This document shows positions 45,481 to 56,414 of a stretch of DNA of 64,000 nt, piece by piece (positions within the stretch are counted from its first letter, which is position 1; the number at the start of each line of letters is the position of its first letter). The position numbers and the translations under genes were made by a program. A model generated the notes under the pieces. It was not told where the DNA came from. It made no database searches and saw only the letters and a list, made by a program, of their open reading frames with translations. Origin of the DNA: Meconema thalassinum (Eukaryota; Arthropoda; Insecta; Orthoptera; Tettigoniidae); contig OX336389.2 in the NCBI GenBank assembly GCA_946902985.2, positions 124,035,572 through 124,099,571 on the forward strand, read 5' to 3'.

Positions 45481-45746
45481 GTAGAAGTGACTAACAGGTC
45501 AGGCTTACCGTGTCATATCGTTGTGGGCCCATGCCATCCTGTTGTCAAAATGGCCGCTATTTTTGCTCGTAAATACATATATTTCCGAAACTTCCTAAGT
45601 TTATATCCTTATAGGAATGAACTGAACAAAATAATACATAGTATCAAATGGTTTATAGAAACGCCAGAAAACGCTAATGAAATCGTTCATTTCAACACAA
45701 AATATAATACAGTTATACTAAACAAGTTGTGTATCAAGTATTATCG

Positions 45747-45820
45747 TAGCGGATCCATGGCGTAATGGTAGCGACGTGGGCTCATAGTCTGGGAGTTCGT
45801 GGAACAAATCCCTGCAAGTT
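45747..45820 (+). other. tRNA-like sequence (anticodon loop with CAT), degenerate
   Basis: GCGGATCCATGGCGTAATGG has an A-box-like start, GGCTCATAGTC could be an anticodon arm, and GGGAGTTCG...AAATCCC could be a T arm, but the T loop is too long. It is probably a tRNA pseudogene or SINE head rather than a working tRNA. Confidence 0.25.
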
Positions 45821-47320
45821 CAATATTTTTACTTTTTTTTGTTACTTATTGATTTATAACTGTTCACACGTTATAGTGTTAAGCATATATAGTGTGTATT
45901 TGCAATCAACAATATTATATATATATACTTATAACACCACATATATTTTTCACCACTCGAATACAACGATTAATATTAGTAGACCTTGATCCGCGGTAGA
46001 GACTATTGTTGTTGTTGATTCTTTAGGTGTTTTGTGGCATCATGGTCTTGTAGTCCCGTTTACTTAGGTGTGTGTAGAAGTTGTCTGATAGTGTCACAGT
46101 GATGACTATAGGCTTACTACTGTGTACTTTTATACGAGGAAGGATTTGGGTAGAAAGCTGTTGTTGTTGTTATTGTTTAATTTGAGATGCAAGGATATCA
46201 TGGTCATTTTACCCCGTATACTTGGGCGAGTGTTGAGTTTTGTGTGATGACCTGGGTTATTGTGATGGCTGTATTAGTGTGTATATATATAATTCAGATG
46301 AGGATTCAATCAATCAACGTATAATATCCGTATAGCACTTTATACGAGTATTTCAACACGCTACTACAACCAACATTCAATTATACTCCTTGAAAAGGAG
46401 AAAGAGTTATATAACTATACCCATGCATTTAAGAGAAAGCAGGCTATATGTTCTTTACTGAACATCTTGTTTCAAGGATATTTAAGTATTTTCCCTTTTC
46501 TGATAAATGTAAAATAGTTAAGTCTGTGTTAATAGATGTGAAAGAGTGGTTCATATCAGTCATGTGTTCACCCATACTTGAGTATTTCATATATTTGACG
46601 GCATTGACGTGTTAAAAATAGTGTTTGTTAAAAGTTCTCCAAGTCTGTCCGATATATGTGAGATGACATGTGTTACATTCTAGTTTAAAATAATTATTTC
46701 AAATCTACTCTTCCTTTTTCAATGAGGCCTTATTTCTATTTGAAGTTATCCTACACATCTATGGATGAAGAGATTTTATTTGACAGACGTCCCTTCATAG
46801 GTGTAACATAAACCATCCTCAGTGTTTATATACTGTACAGCTCAATAAGGCTGTGAGGTAGAAAGAGAGCCGAAGACTCGAATTTGATTCCCTGCTCTAT
46901 CATGGAGGAATTTAATCTCGGTATGAGGGTTGTAACAGGGTTCAATCAGCATTGTAAAGGTTCTGTACACACATCATTAGAAGAAGGCTAATATTGATTG
47001 AGTTCAGGAAGCCATCGCGGTCTCCAAATTACGTATCCACTAGCTTTGAGCTCATGCAGATTTAGTCATCAAAGCAATTCAAAGGGTTTACTCTGTATCC
47101 TAAGGGCTTGGAACTCATGAAATGTGATTATGTGTCCCCGAGATGAGTTGTGCGTTGCTCCCACTTAGGTGCACCTTACAATCTTTCATCCTTAGTCTAC
47201 ACTCGGAAATTGCTAGGTATTTTCTGCCCTTTCAATTTCCTCGAATGGCAGAAATGAATTACTAGACTCTAATTCAGTCTTCTACAGAACTAGTCCGCCT
47301 TATTCCGTAGAGGGTAGCAT
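45821..47320. other. Unassigned sequence with a diverged duplication
   Basis: No credible gene. A loose direct repeat of about 160 bp (GTTGTTGTTG ... ATCATGGTC ... TTACTTAGG / ATACTTGGG ... TGTGATG) lies at about 46000-46135 and 46160-46290. The rest shows nothing I recognise. Confidence 0.4.
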
Positions 47321-47329
47321 TCTTGGTTG

Positions 47330-48050
47330 ACACAGCGGAGGCAAGGTTCTGCCAAGAAATTGAATTCTGTTCTGAGGGCTGGAATGGAGTACACTCAGAC
47401 TCGTGATACAAAACTGAGAAGAGGTGGGTTCGATTCCTACCTCAACCATCATGGAAGTGGTCTTTCGTGGTTTCCTACTTCTACTCCAGGCAAATGCTGG
47501 GATGGTATCTAACTTAAGGCCACGTTCGCTTTCCTCCCACATCCTACCTCGATTACAAATACGCACTTTAGTACAGCCGTTACACTGGCAAAAATTATCA
47601 AACCACATTCTACACACACCCAAGTACACGGGGATACATGACATAGAGAATCAACAACCACAACAACTCTACACAACTGAAAAGGGAACATTGCAAACGT
47701 GAAACTTCGATAGCATGTTGGGCCAGATCACAAGCAAGATATCTGCATCTGTGATGACAGTTTCAAAGAATTGGATTTTCACAACCACTATGGAAACAAA
47801 TGAAGCCATTCAGCTAGTAGGTCGTGCAATGCACAAATCGTACAAGGCATACATGGATTGTAGAGAGTTGAAATGCCTGCCCCATGACAATTTAATTCCC
47901 TACCTTCTACATGACTTGTAGCCTACTACTCTATTTGTGTACTACTACAGTCATCACATAAATGCAGGTTATCAGACAAGTTCAACATACACCCAACTAA
48001 CCGGAGCTGATGACCAAGATGTCCTCTGCCCCTAAAATGTTGAAAGCCTT
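47330..48050 (+). mobile_element. SINE-like sequences of family 3 type
   Basis: A tRNA-like head with B box GGTTCGATTCCTACC lies at 47427-47441, followed by TCGTGGTTTCCTACTTCTAC. Around 47945-48050, TACTACAGTCATCACATAAA ... GATGACCAAGATGTCC matches the tail of the sequence at 24695-24800. These may be one interrupted copy or two pieces. Confidence 0.45.
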
Positions 48051-48470
48051 TATCTGTTATCTGTGAAGATATTGTATCCCTATAGATATTTGACCATCAT
48101 CAGAGAGGGAGATATTGACGCTTGTGACTTACAGCAACCCATTCGGATGTTCGTGATGAATTCATATCCAACGAATCACACTGGAAAAGCACTTCACCCT
48201 GCATGTCCTATCGGTAGATTTCCTATGTAGTCTTACAGTAGGCACAGGCTTTTGGCCGGATTGGTTCTACTTGTGTTATTGGTCGGAGAGGATATGAGAA
48301 ATCTGTGCGCACACCCACATGGGCAAACTCAAAGTTTCTCGTGCATACTTTATCTCGCAAAATTGCGCCCTAATGAATGTAGGGATGAAATATCATTACT
48401 GGATACCGGCCTGATAACCTCGATATTAAGTCTGTTAAAACAACAATTACCATCATTATTATAATCATTG
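48051..48470. other. Unassigned sequence
   Basis: About 420 bp, only a 70-codon unrecognised ORF (48252-48464). Confidence 0.35.
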
Positions 48471-48800
48471 AGCCTCCGTGGCTTAGGCGGCAGCACGCCG
48501 GCCTCTCACCGCTGGGTCCGTGGTTCAAATCCCGGTCACTCCATGTGAGGTTTGTGCTGGACAAAGTGGAGGCAGACAGGTTTTTCTCCGGGTACTCCGG
48601 TTTTCCCTGTCACAATTTCATTCCAGCAACACTCTCCACCATCATTTCAATTCATCTGTCATTCATTTAATCGCTGCTCCAGGGGAGTGCGACAGGCTTC
48701 GACAGCCAGCACAGTTCATATCCTAACCGCTCGATGGGGGCTTCATTCATTCCATTCCCTGACCCGGTCGGTCGACTGGAAGCAGGCTGTGGATTTTCAT
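48471..48800 (+). mobile_element. tRNA-derived SINE, family 1
   Basis: Full-length copy with AGCCTCCGTGGCTTAGGCGG, B box GGTTCAAATCC and tail GGCTGTGGATTTTCAT. The ORFs it contains are artefacts of the SINE, and the same small ORFs recur in the other copies. No clear target duplication. Confidence 0.92.
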
Positions 48801-49073
48801 TACGTTATCACACGTTATCTTGTGTTCTGACCAACCTGTATGGAAATATTTGAGAGGCTCACGTTTGCCATGTTCCCCTGTTAGGGGAGAGTCACAGTCG
48901 GTAAGTGCTGTGCGTAAGGACAGTTTCCTTCTACTAATTGACAGTTTTCGAATATAATGTTCTTATCTCCCAAATGTTTATATTTTATTTAGTGTGAAAT
49001 AGATAGGCATGCCATAACTATGAGATGTAATTGACATTTGATATATCTATGAAAAGTAATGAGGAACTAAAAT

Positions 49074-49076
49074 ATT

Positions 49077-49121
<45 letters not shown>

Positions 49122-49122
49122 C
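49074..49122 (+). repeat. (ATA)n microsatellite
   Basis: About 16 ATA units directly before the RTE LINE fragment. Similar AAT/ATA arrays in this window lie at 3146-3176, 10928-10962, 17691-17740, 50084-50142, 52270-52320 and 53880-53935. Confidence 0.9.
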
Positions 49123-49125
49123 CGT

Positions 49126-49840
49126 TTGGAGGTCTTGTACACTTCCGAATGCCACACGACGAACAAAAAAGGCTTGGTCGAGAAAATGAAGTCCAAAGAA
49201 AGGAAAATGTTGAGAAAGATCTTGCGTCCCGTAAAAGACAATGTCGAACATAGAAGACGGCATAGCCACGAACTGTATATTCATGTAGAGATGAAAATTG
49301 AGACCATCCGAAAAAAAAAGGATCAACTTTTATGGACCTGTGAAGCGAATGAGCGCAGCGAGACAGACCAACCGCGTCGTTACTTACATACGTTCAGGAG
49401 AGGAAATCCAAATGGGCCTGGTTCATAGAACAAAAAGGAAAGGAAGCTTGTAGCTTAACGTGACCGTTAATCTTGAGATCATGAGCCACGGGACCTCCTT
49501 TTTACGTGGAATCCGAACCACAGGACATGGCATTTCACTTCGAAAATCTCACATGCATTGACCGGGAATCGAACCCGGACCGCCTTGGTGGGTTCATAGA
49601 ACAGGATAGAGATCTAAAAGAAGTGGGGATTACATCAACTGACATTCAGGATCGCATTCCACTGAAGAGAAAACTTCATGCATGCCAAGGTTTCGAAGAA
49701 AATCTGAAGCTGAAAACGGGAATTATTTGGACCCAAGAAAGGAAGGAAACCCACCGATAACGAATGCGGGCGTACTGGGCAAGCATAGTGTGCGTCTATG
49801 GAATGACGCGCTCCATACATGGCTGACAGGAAATGAATGA
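49126..49840 (+). pseudogene. RTE-like LINE 3' end, split by a SINE
   Basis: The plus frame reads LYTSECHTTNKKGLVEKMKSK, ERKMLRKILRPVKDN and RRRHSHELYIHVE, the C-terminal region of RTE-type LINEs and like the product at 1-480 (ERKILRKIYGP). After the inserted SINE (49433-49590) it resumes: EQDRDLKEVGITSTDIQDR, LKTGIIWTQERKETHR, RAYWAS. It ends near 49840 in AATGAATGAAAAATAATAAT. The 5' part is missing. Confidence 0.8.
49433..49590 (-). mobile_element. tRNA-derived SINE, family 2, 5'-truncated, inside the RTE LINE
   Basis: Reverse of the family at 18872, ending at the B-box region (CCGGGTTCGATTCCCGGTCA on the minus strand). An exact 13-bp target duplication GGTTCATAGAACA lies at 49420-49432 and 49591-49603. 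It interrupts the LINE reading frame, so it is the younger of the two. Confidence 0.95.
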
Positions 49841-49864
49841 AAAATAATAATATAATGTCCTGTG

Positions 49865-50083
49865 GCCTCCTGGAAGGCCGAGTGCAAGTCTCTCTAGTTG
49901 ACGCCCGTGCAACCTACGCGTCCTAATGAGGATGAAGTGATGATGAAGACGTCAAATACACCCAGTTCCCTGTCCAGGGGAATTAACCCCTTTAGAATTA
50001 AATCCCAGATGGCTGGCCGGAAATCAAACCCGGAACCTTCCGGGCCAAAGACTAACGCGCAAACCAATTGGCCACGGGGTCAG
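49865..50083 (-). mobile_element. tRNA-derived SINE, family 5
   Basis: Minus strand: CTGACCCCGTGGCCAATTGG, B-box-like GGGTTTGATTTCCGG, then AAAGGGGTTAATTCCCCTGG and a 3' part ending CGGCCTTCCAGGAGGCC. An (AAT)n array (50084-50142) lies at its head side. Single copy here, so boundaries are approximate. Confidence 0.65.
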
Positions 50084-50335
50084 ACAATAATAATAATAAT
50101 AATAATAGTAATAATAATAACAATAATAATAATAATAATAATCTAAGTATCATATCCAAGAGAGACGTAGACAACCTGATCAGATAATGACAAGGCATCA
50201 CTAACCAGGCATACTGAGCCAGAGTTTACGTGTGGTATGTTGGCCAGTTCATTTCCACTACTCCTGCCACAGCATCCAGCAGGTTTCCATTTAGCATCAC
50301 GAGACTGGAAAGCCTCACTCCAGACCATACCAATT

Positions 50336-52191
50336 TTTAGCCTATTTTCATTTTATGAAAAAAATAAAAATTAGGGTTATGAGATCGCCTTTTGTCCGTG
50401 TGTGTGTATGTGTGTGTATGTACTGTATGTGTGTGTGTAAGTCAATTTATGTGTGTGTGTCCCGTCCCGTAATAACTTCTAAACGGCTGGAGAGATTTCA
50501 ATGAAACTCGGTAAGGTTTTAGTACTATTTTGGCCAACCCCGACCGTACCCTTCAAATTTTATTACGTCACACTAATCCAACATGGCGGCTGTGCGAAAT
50601 ATTTCACCGGCATTCTATATCTCCGAAACTATTACTGATATCACCCTGAAATTTTGTACGGTAATAAAGGGTACTACTAAATGTTCACCTATGAGACGTT
50701 CAAAAACCTGTTAACTACAAAACGAACATGGCGGCCAAGCGAATTTGAAACTTGTAAATAAACTTTTCTCACGACTTAACCATCCAAACGCAATGAAACT
50801 TGGTACAGAAGATGGTTATACACATTGCAATGCACTGGTATCTAATATAATTCAATTGTTTACATAACCTCAGGATGGCGGCTGTGCGAAATATTTCACC
50901 GGCATTCTATATCTCCTAAACTGTTACCAATAACACTCTGAAATTTTGTACGATGATAAAGGGCACTACTAGAAGTTCACCTATTAGACTCTCAAAAACC
51001 TGTTAACTATAAAACGAACATGGCGGCCAAGCGAATTTGAAACTTTTAAATAGACTTTTCTCGCTATTTAGCCATCCAAACGTAGTGAAGCTTGGAACAG
51101 CAAGTGTTTTTCCACATTGTAATGCACTGGCATCTAATTTAGTTCAATTGTTTATATAACCTCAAGATGGCGGCTATGCGAAATATTTCACCTTCATTCT
51201 ACATCTCCGAAACTAGTACTGATATCACCCTGAAATTGTATACCGTGATAAAGGGCACTACTACAAGTTCATCTATTTAACTTTCAAAAACCTGTCAAGT
51301 ACAAAACAAACATGGCGGCCAAGCGAATTTGGTACATTTTAATAAACTTTTTTCGCGATTTCACCATCTGATTGCAGTGAAATATGGTACAGTAAATGTT
51401 TACACACATTGTAATGCATTGGCATCTAATTTAGTTCAATTGTTTACATAACCTCAAGATAGCGCCTGTGCGAAGTTTTAAAATTAAGTTTTCATTTCTT
51501 GAGTACTAATCAAGCGATCGAAGTGAACGTTTGAATGTTGAACCTAGGCAATAATCGTCATCTAATAATGTATAACTCTATGGCCGACATATATTAAAAT
51601 CTAACATGGCGACTATTCGAAATATTTATACGGTTCTCAATATCTATTAATCTATGACAGCAATCAAACTGAAGTGTTGTATGTTGATAGAGGCTATGAA
51701 CATAAGTTCACCTATGGGACATTCAATAACCTGGTGATGACAAATCCAACATGGCGGCAACGCGAATTATAAATATTTAAATGGACGTTTCTCACGATTC
51801 AACCATCCAAGCGCAGTAATATTTGGTACGGAAAATGCTTATACAGATTTTAATCCACTGGCATCTACTTTATGACAATTGTTTTCATAAACGCAAGATG
51901 GCAGCTGTGCTGAATTTTAAATTCTCGATTTTATTTCTTGTGTCGTAATCATCCGATTGAAGTTTGAATACTACACCTACAGAATAATCTACATGTAATA
52001 GTACATAACTCTAAGACCTACATGTATAAAAATCCAAAATGGCGACCATCCGAAATATTTATATGGTTCTCAATTTCGATGAATCTATTACAGCAATCAA
52101 ACTGAAATTTTGTATGTTGATAGAGGCAAGTTAAATAGTTATGTATGATATATGAAAATAGGCTGTATTGCTCATCACGGAACTACTTGTT
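50336..52191 (+). mobile_element. HINE-like repeat, copy 4 (best preserved)
   Basis: Perfect 13-bp inverted terminal motif: AGCCTATTTTCAT at 50339-50351 and ATGAAAATAGGCT at 52152-52164. A GTGTGTGTGTATG microsatellite lies at 50398-50460. The 3' tail CATCACGGAACTACTTGTT ends at 52191, where other copies show a hairpin. The body is tandem: units of about 292 bp, each of two ~146-bp halves. No protein is coded. The layout resembles DINE-1/HINE elements mobilised by Helentron proteins. Confidence 0.78.
50583..52046 (+). repeat. Phased ATGGCGGC tandem array
   Basis: ATGGCGGC or a close variant starts at 50583, 50728, 50875, 51020, 51167, 51312, 51459, 51606, 51751, 51898 and 52039. Spacings are 145, 147, 145, 147, 145, 147, 147, 145, 147 and 141. 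Odd and even halves have different flanks: GGCTGTGCGAAATATTTC after one, GGCCAAGCGAATTTG after the other. AAGATGGCGGC at 51164 equals the YY1/Pho consensus; binding is not shown. Confidence 0.92.
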
Positions 52192-52322
52192 AAAATTCTA
52201 GGCAGATTCGGGAATAGAACTCGGTACTTCAGGTGTGAGATTCTACAACTCGATCCAATGCATCACAAGGTGGTAATAACAATAATCATAATAATAACAA
52301 TAATAATTATAATAATCGTAAG

Positions 52323-52575
52323 TAGGGCCCGTGGTAGTTTGCCTGCCGCTCACCCGGAGGCCACGGGTTCGATTCCCGGTTCTATCAGGGATTTTAGAAA
52401 CAGACGTCAGGCTTGGAATAGGGTCTGCTCAGTTAGGCAAAGCCCCGGTCAAGAAAACGAAGATTAATGGTTGAGGGCACCCGAAGTGCTGACAACCGTC
52501 ACCCAAATCTGTAGCCAAATAGGAATTGGCAGCAATCGCTTGGTAGGCCAAGACCTTTCAGGGGATAAGTACCAC
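52323..52575 (+). mobile_element. tRNA-derived SINE, family 6
   Basis: Head GGGCCCGTGGTAGTTTGCC with B box GGGTTCGATTCCCGG at 52365-52379, then a body with GGTCTGCTCAGTTAGGC and AAGACCTTTCAGGGGATAAG. AAT-type microsatellites lie on both sides. Only one copy was recognised here. Confidence 0.65.
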
Positions 52576-52755
52576 GGGATAATAATAACAGTAAGCTGTA
52601 TATTATCTCTCCGTGTACAGAAATGATTTCTCCCTTCAAGGATTTAAAGCCTACGAATATTAGAAAATTCTACGTAGCTAACATCGTGTTATTTATTCAT
52701 TTCTTTATTTTTATTTATTTTTATTTCTTCATTCTTTATTTCTCTATTCTATCTT

Positions 52756-53330
52756 TCTTTCTTTCTTACCTACTTACCTACTTACTTACTTACCTACTTA
52801 CTTACCTACTTGCCTACTTACCTACTTACCTACTTACTTACCTACTTACTTACCTACTTACCAACTTACCTACTTACTTACTTACTTAACTACTTAACTA
52901 CTTAACTACTTACTTACTTACTTACTTACTCACATACCTACTTACCTACTTACCTACTTACTTAACTACCTACCTACTTACCAACTTACCTACTTACTTA
53001 CCTACTTACCAACTTACCTACTTACTTACTTACTTACTTACTTACCTACCTACTTACCTACTTACTTACCTACTTACCTACTTGCCTACTTACTTACCTA
53101 GTTACCTACTTACCTACTTGCATACTTGCCTACTTGCCTACTTACTTACTTACTTCCTTACCTACTTACCTACTTACCTACATACCTACTTACTTACCTA
53201 CTTACCTACTTACTTACTTACCTACCTACTTACCTACTTACTTACTTACTTACTACCTACTTACCTACTTACCTACTTACCTACTTACTTACCTACTTAC
53301 CTACTTACCTACTTACCTACTTACTTGAAT
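52756..53330 (+). repeat. Compound (CTTA/CCTA)n tetranucleotide array, ~575 bp
   Basis: Mixed CTTA and CCTA units with a few AACT, GCCT and CATA variants. It creates long Tyr/Leu/Thr-rich open frames in all plus frames, which are not genes. Preceded by a T-rich (TTTATTTA) and TTTC-rich lead-in at 52690-52755. Confidence 0.95.
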
Positions 53331-54310
53331 CTCTCCTACTTCCATTCTTTAGACTTAAAAAATTTGTACAACTGTTGTTCAATCTGTTTGACTCGGTAAT
53401 TATTAAAAATGTATTTGTTTACAATAACTGTGGGTTGTTGTTACAGAAAGTGGTTGCAGGCTGAAATACAATACTCATGATCATCGCTGACATGAACGTT
53501 CGCGCTGACCTCGGAGTCGATAGGGTGGATACAATTCTTTGTCACAAGTAATCTGATCACTCACAAAGAGAGGAAACGGATCCTTAACTAATGGCAATGA
53601 TGACAAAAGAACGGGGGTGGGCGCGTTCATCGATAATTGACAACCATATTTAGCGCATATAACACCTCCACGGAAGACAGCCTTTGTAACTAAGCATAAA
53701 GAGAGATAATGGGCTATAGCATCACAGCATCCTCCGCTATTAGTGGCACTGAAAGTGAAATTGATGGGAGACACGCCTCGGTGGAGCATAAATTCTCCAA
53801 GACTCCACAGCTTCAGCTTTAATTGGCCTGAGATATTTATTTGCTTGTGGGTCTATTTACTCAACTGTGCCTTTTATTTAATAATCATAATAATAATAAT
53901 AATAGTAATAATAATAATATAATAATAATAATCAACATCATCATCGTGGAACTGCATACAAAAGCTAATATAAAGTAACATGTCTCCATTCCTACGTCAC
54001 ATGTGACAGCTCACAATCAGCTGATACTTTAAAGCGCTATTTTGATGTAGGCTCTCACAAGTCCAGTGCTCTGAAAGTGACGGCCAAAAATCCCATGCTC
54101 AGGAGTAGTAATGGATTACGGAGTTTGTACTTTCGACTGTTGGAAATATAAGCTTTATTCTATATCCAGATATGAATGGCGTCAAATGATTAAAACATGG
54201 AGTTAAATGGTTTGTCTTCTGATAGTGAGTGGCACATTTGCTTAGCAGTTTCCTGGAATACGTGCATTGTTGAGCTCTTAATTATGTTCATTATTTGATA
54301 ATGAATTGTA
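53331..54310. other. Unassigned sequence
   Basis: A 102-codon minus ORF at 53481-53789 (MLHRGVSPINFTFSATNSGG...) has no domain I recognise and no clear neighbours, so I do not call it a gene. An interrupted (AAT)n array lies at 53880-53935. Confidence 0.35.
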
Positions 54311-54635
54311 AGCCACCGTGGCTTAGGCGGCAGCACGCTGGCCTCTCACCGCTGGGTCCGTGGTTCAAATCCCGGTCACTCCATGTGAGATCTGTGCTGG
54401 ACAAAACGGAGGCAGACAGGTTTTTCTCCGGGTACTCCGGTTTTCCCTATCAAAATGTCATTCCAGCAACTCTCTCCACTATCATTTCATTTCATCTGTC
54501 ATTCATTTAATCATTGCCCCAAAGGAGTGCGTCAGGCCTCGGCAGCCGGCACAGTTCATATCCTCGCCGCTAGATGGGGGATTCATTCCATTCTTGACCC
54601 GGTCGGAGACTGGAAGCAGGCAGTGGATTTTTCAT
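54311..54635 (+). mobile_element. tRNA-derived SINE, family 1
   Basis: Head AGCCACCGTGGCTTAGGCGG, B box GGTTCAAATCC, tail GGCAGTGGATTTTTCAT. Flanks ATTTGATAATGAATT (left) and ATTTGATCGTGAATT (right) look like a 15-bp target duplication with two mismatches. Confidence 0.9.
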
Positions 54636-54889
54636 TTGATCGTGAATTAATGTTGTTATAGTAGGATATGCATCCTTGTATTCTCTTATGAAAGCTATCA
54701 CTTCTAATTGTTTAATGTTGAGTTGATTTCACTGTTTCAGTCTCTATAATTATGGTGCCATCCTGGGAGAATACCCAGTTTAAAATAATACTTTGCTTAT
54801 ATTTACTCTTATTGCGTTTCTTCTCTATCGAGATTTAAGTTTGAAATTCTTATTTTCATACCACGCACCCTACATTTCTGTTCTACAGT

Positions 54890-55080
54890 AGCTCTGACAT
54901 ACTAGCGTATAAACTTTGGACTTTCCACCATTACAACAAGATCACCAGCATAAGCCATTACTACTTACATAATTTCCACTAAATCGCATCCAGACATATT
55001 CCGCATTTCAGTAACTGGTCGACATATAAGATAAACGGTATGGATGAAAGATTACACCCTTATCTCTGACTTATAACTAT
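54890..55080 (-). pseudogene. Reverse-transcriptase fragment of another LINE
   Basis: The minus strand reads VMAYAGDLVVMVESPKF around 54960-54900, close to the YADDLV catalytic block of Jockey/R1-like RTs with Asp changed to Gly. Flanking frames are broken. Extent is approximate. Confidence 0.45.
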
Positions 55081-55199
55081 TTTCAACCAAGAACTCATCC
55101 ACGAATTTACCAACAGAGCAAATAAATTACCAACATAACGTGTTATTTCAGCAAGGGAAGATCTTCCTCTTAACCTTATCAACCCTTAGGACTATGTTA

Positions 55200-55580
55200 A
55201 TAATGTGCTACAATGAAGGGAATTAGAGAACAATTTAAAGTAGGAGTATAGATTGAAGGAAAAATAGTCTCACCTCTGAGATTCGCTGTTGACAATGTCA
55301 TCTTAGCTAATTCAGCAGAGGATTTTAATGAATTTTCAAATGGTATGGAAGGAATTCATGACGAAAATTAACAAAATTTAAACAAAAATAATGGAAAGCA
55401 GCCGAAAGCTAAAAGCCCTATTGACGTCAAATTGGCAGGTAAAAGACTAAAGGAAGTAGATGACTTCTGCTACTTAGAAAGAAAAATAACCAGTGATGGA
55501 CGAAGTAAGACGACATAAAAAGTAGGTTGACACAGGGAAGGAAACCATTTCTACAGAAACGAAGTATGTGACATCATCAT
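55200..55580 (+). pseudogene. LINE-X reverse transcriptase, left part
   Basis: Broken plus frames read VSPLRFAVDNVILANSAEDF (a FADD block with changes), GMEGIHDEN, then KRLKEVDDFCYLERKITSDG and RSKT, ending LQKRSM. The matching continuation is at 62053-62465. A transposon block lies between, so one LINE was split. Confidence 0.65.
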
Positions 55581-55984
55581 ATGTATTATTTCAGTAGTAT
55601 AGATCCCCCCTGCGGCACTCAAAAGCGACCGATCGTGAAAAATGAGCATTCAAATGAAAGAGAATATACATTGCCAGTGACGAATTGCACTCTAATTCCA
55701 TAAATATCAATAATTTCTTTAAAAAATTACTTTAAAAAATGTACGAAGTGTGCGATTTGCAGATAGTGTCCATGTATGAAAATACGCTCCATAATTGCTG
55801 TCCACTTCACATTTTGGTCGCTGTGACGCCCGTTTCATGTCATTTTAACATTATGAGGCCTTTCCTTTATCATTTTGCACGGATTTCAGAAACAGTAAAT
55901 CAAAGGAATGAGTACTCAAATCGTATAATCTCATAAATCTCATAAATCTCATAAATCTCATAAATCTCATAAATATCGAAGTTG
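55581..55984 (+). mobile_element. Helitron copy, 5' part
   Basis: From TATTATTTCAGTAGTATAGA to about 55984 it matches the complete copy at 61631-62051 (CTGCGGCACTCAAAAGCGACC, GTACGAAGTGTGCGATTTGC). It is interrupted by the CR1 LINE and lacks its own 3' hairpin. A 9-bp tandem repeat ATCTCATAA (about five copies) lies at 55927-55972. Exact 5' base not settled. Confidence 0.65.
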
Positions 55985-56004
55985 GCAGACAATGTGAAAG
56001 GTTG

Positions 56005-56205
56005 TGTTTTTCCCAAGCTCCCAGATGTGCTGAAAGGGGTTATCGCGCGAGGATCGGACTGTGGTATGTGAAGGGTAGTCGGGATTTCCGGTGTTTGTGT
56101 GTGCGTACGGGCCCTAGTAACTTGTGGCTCATAGCCCTAGTGATAGCTGCATTGCTAGTTATTGGTGGAGTGGAAGTGAATCCAGGCCTGTTACTCCAAA
56201 TATGA
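56005..56205 (+). pseudogene. CR1 ORF1 N-terminus with 2A-like motif
   Basis: A frame without its own ATG reads a hydrophobic run NLWLIALVIAALLVI followed by GGVEVNPG, then L. 2A peptides have the pattern D-V/I-E-X-N-P-G-P; here Gly replaces the first Asp. In the next frame a Pro codon (CCT, 56188-56190) directly follows the shared GGC, so a one-base shift lies exactly at the G-P point. 2A sequences at the N-terminus of CR1-type LINE proteins are known in other animals; they cause ribosome skipping or act as signals. Confidence 0.65.
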
Positions 56206-56414
56206 ATCAGGCAAATGAACCAGTGGCAGCTTTAAAGTGTTCGACGTGCAGAAAAACATTGAAGAACGGTGTTCAGTGTGGACTATGTGAGAAATGGTTT
56301 CACTTCGGCTGTATTAAGGTCAAGAAGGAGGATTGTGATGTCGGGAATTGGTTTTGTAAAGTATGTGATACGCCGGACTGTTTTGGGTGCAAATCAAAGC
56401 AAGGGATCAAATAA
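56202..56414 (+). pseudogene. CR1 ORF1 PHD-type zinc finger part
   Basis: From the ATG at 56202: LKCSTCRKTLKNGVQCGLCE, KWFHFGCIKVKKEDC and NWFCKVCDTPDC give a Cys4-His-Cys3 PHD pattern. This domain is typical of CR1 ORF1 proteins. The frame closes at 56414 and the rest of ORF1 continues in another frame starting about 56390. Confidence 0.8.

Noticed and set aside
45747..45820. Functional tRNA-Met gene
   Set aside because: The T loop is too long and the acceptor stem does not close; kept only as a tRNA-like sequence.
50583..52046. CRISPR-like regular spacing
   Set aside because: The whole 292-bp unit is repeated, not a short repeat with unique spacers, and the context is eukaryotic transposons.
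52756..53330. Possible telomere-like array
   Set aside because: The units are TAAG/TAGG on the minus strand, not the arthropod TTAGG repeat, and no TTAGG runs are seen.
52623..53464. Long Tyr/Leu/Thr-rich open frames
   Set aside because: They are translations of the CTTA/CCTA microsatellite, open in several frames at once, with no domain or start context.
53481..53789. 102-codon minus-strand ORF
   Set aside because: No recognised domain, neighbour or repeat relation; length is within chance for the window.
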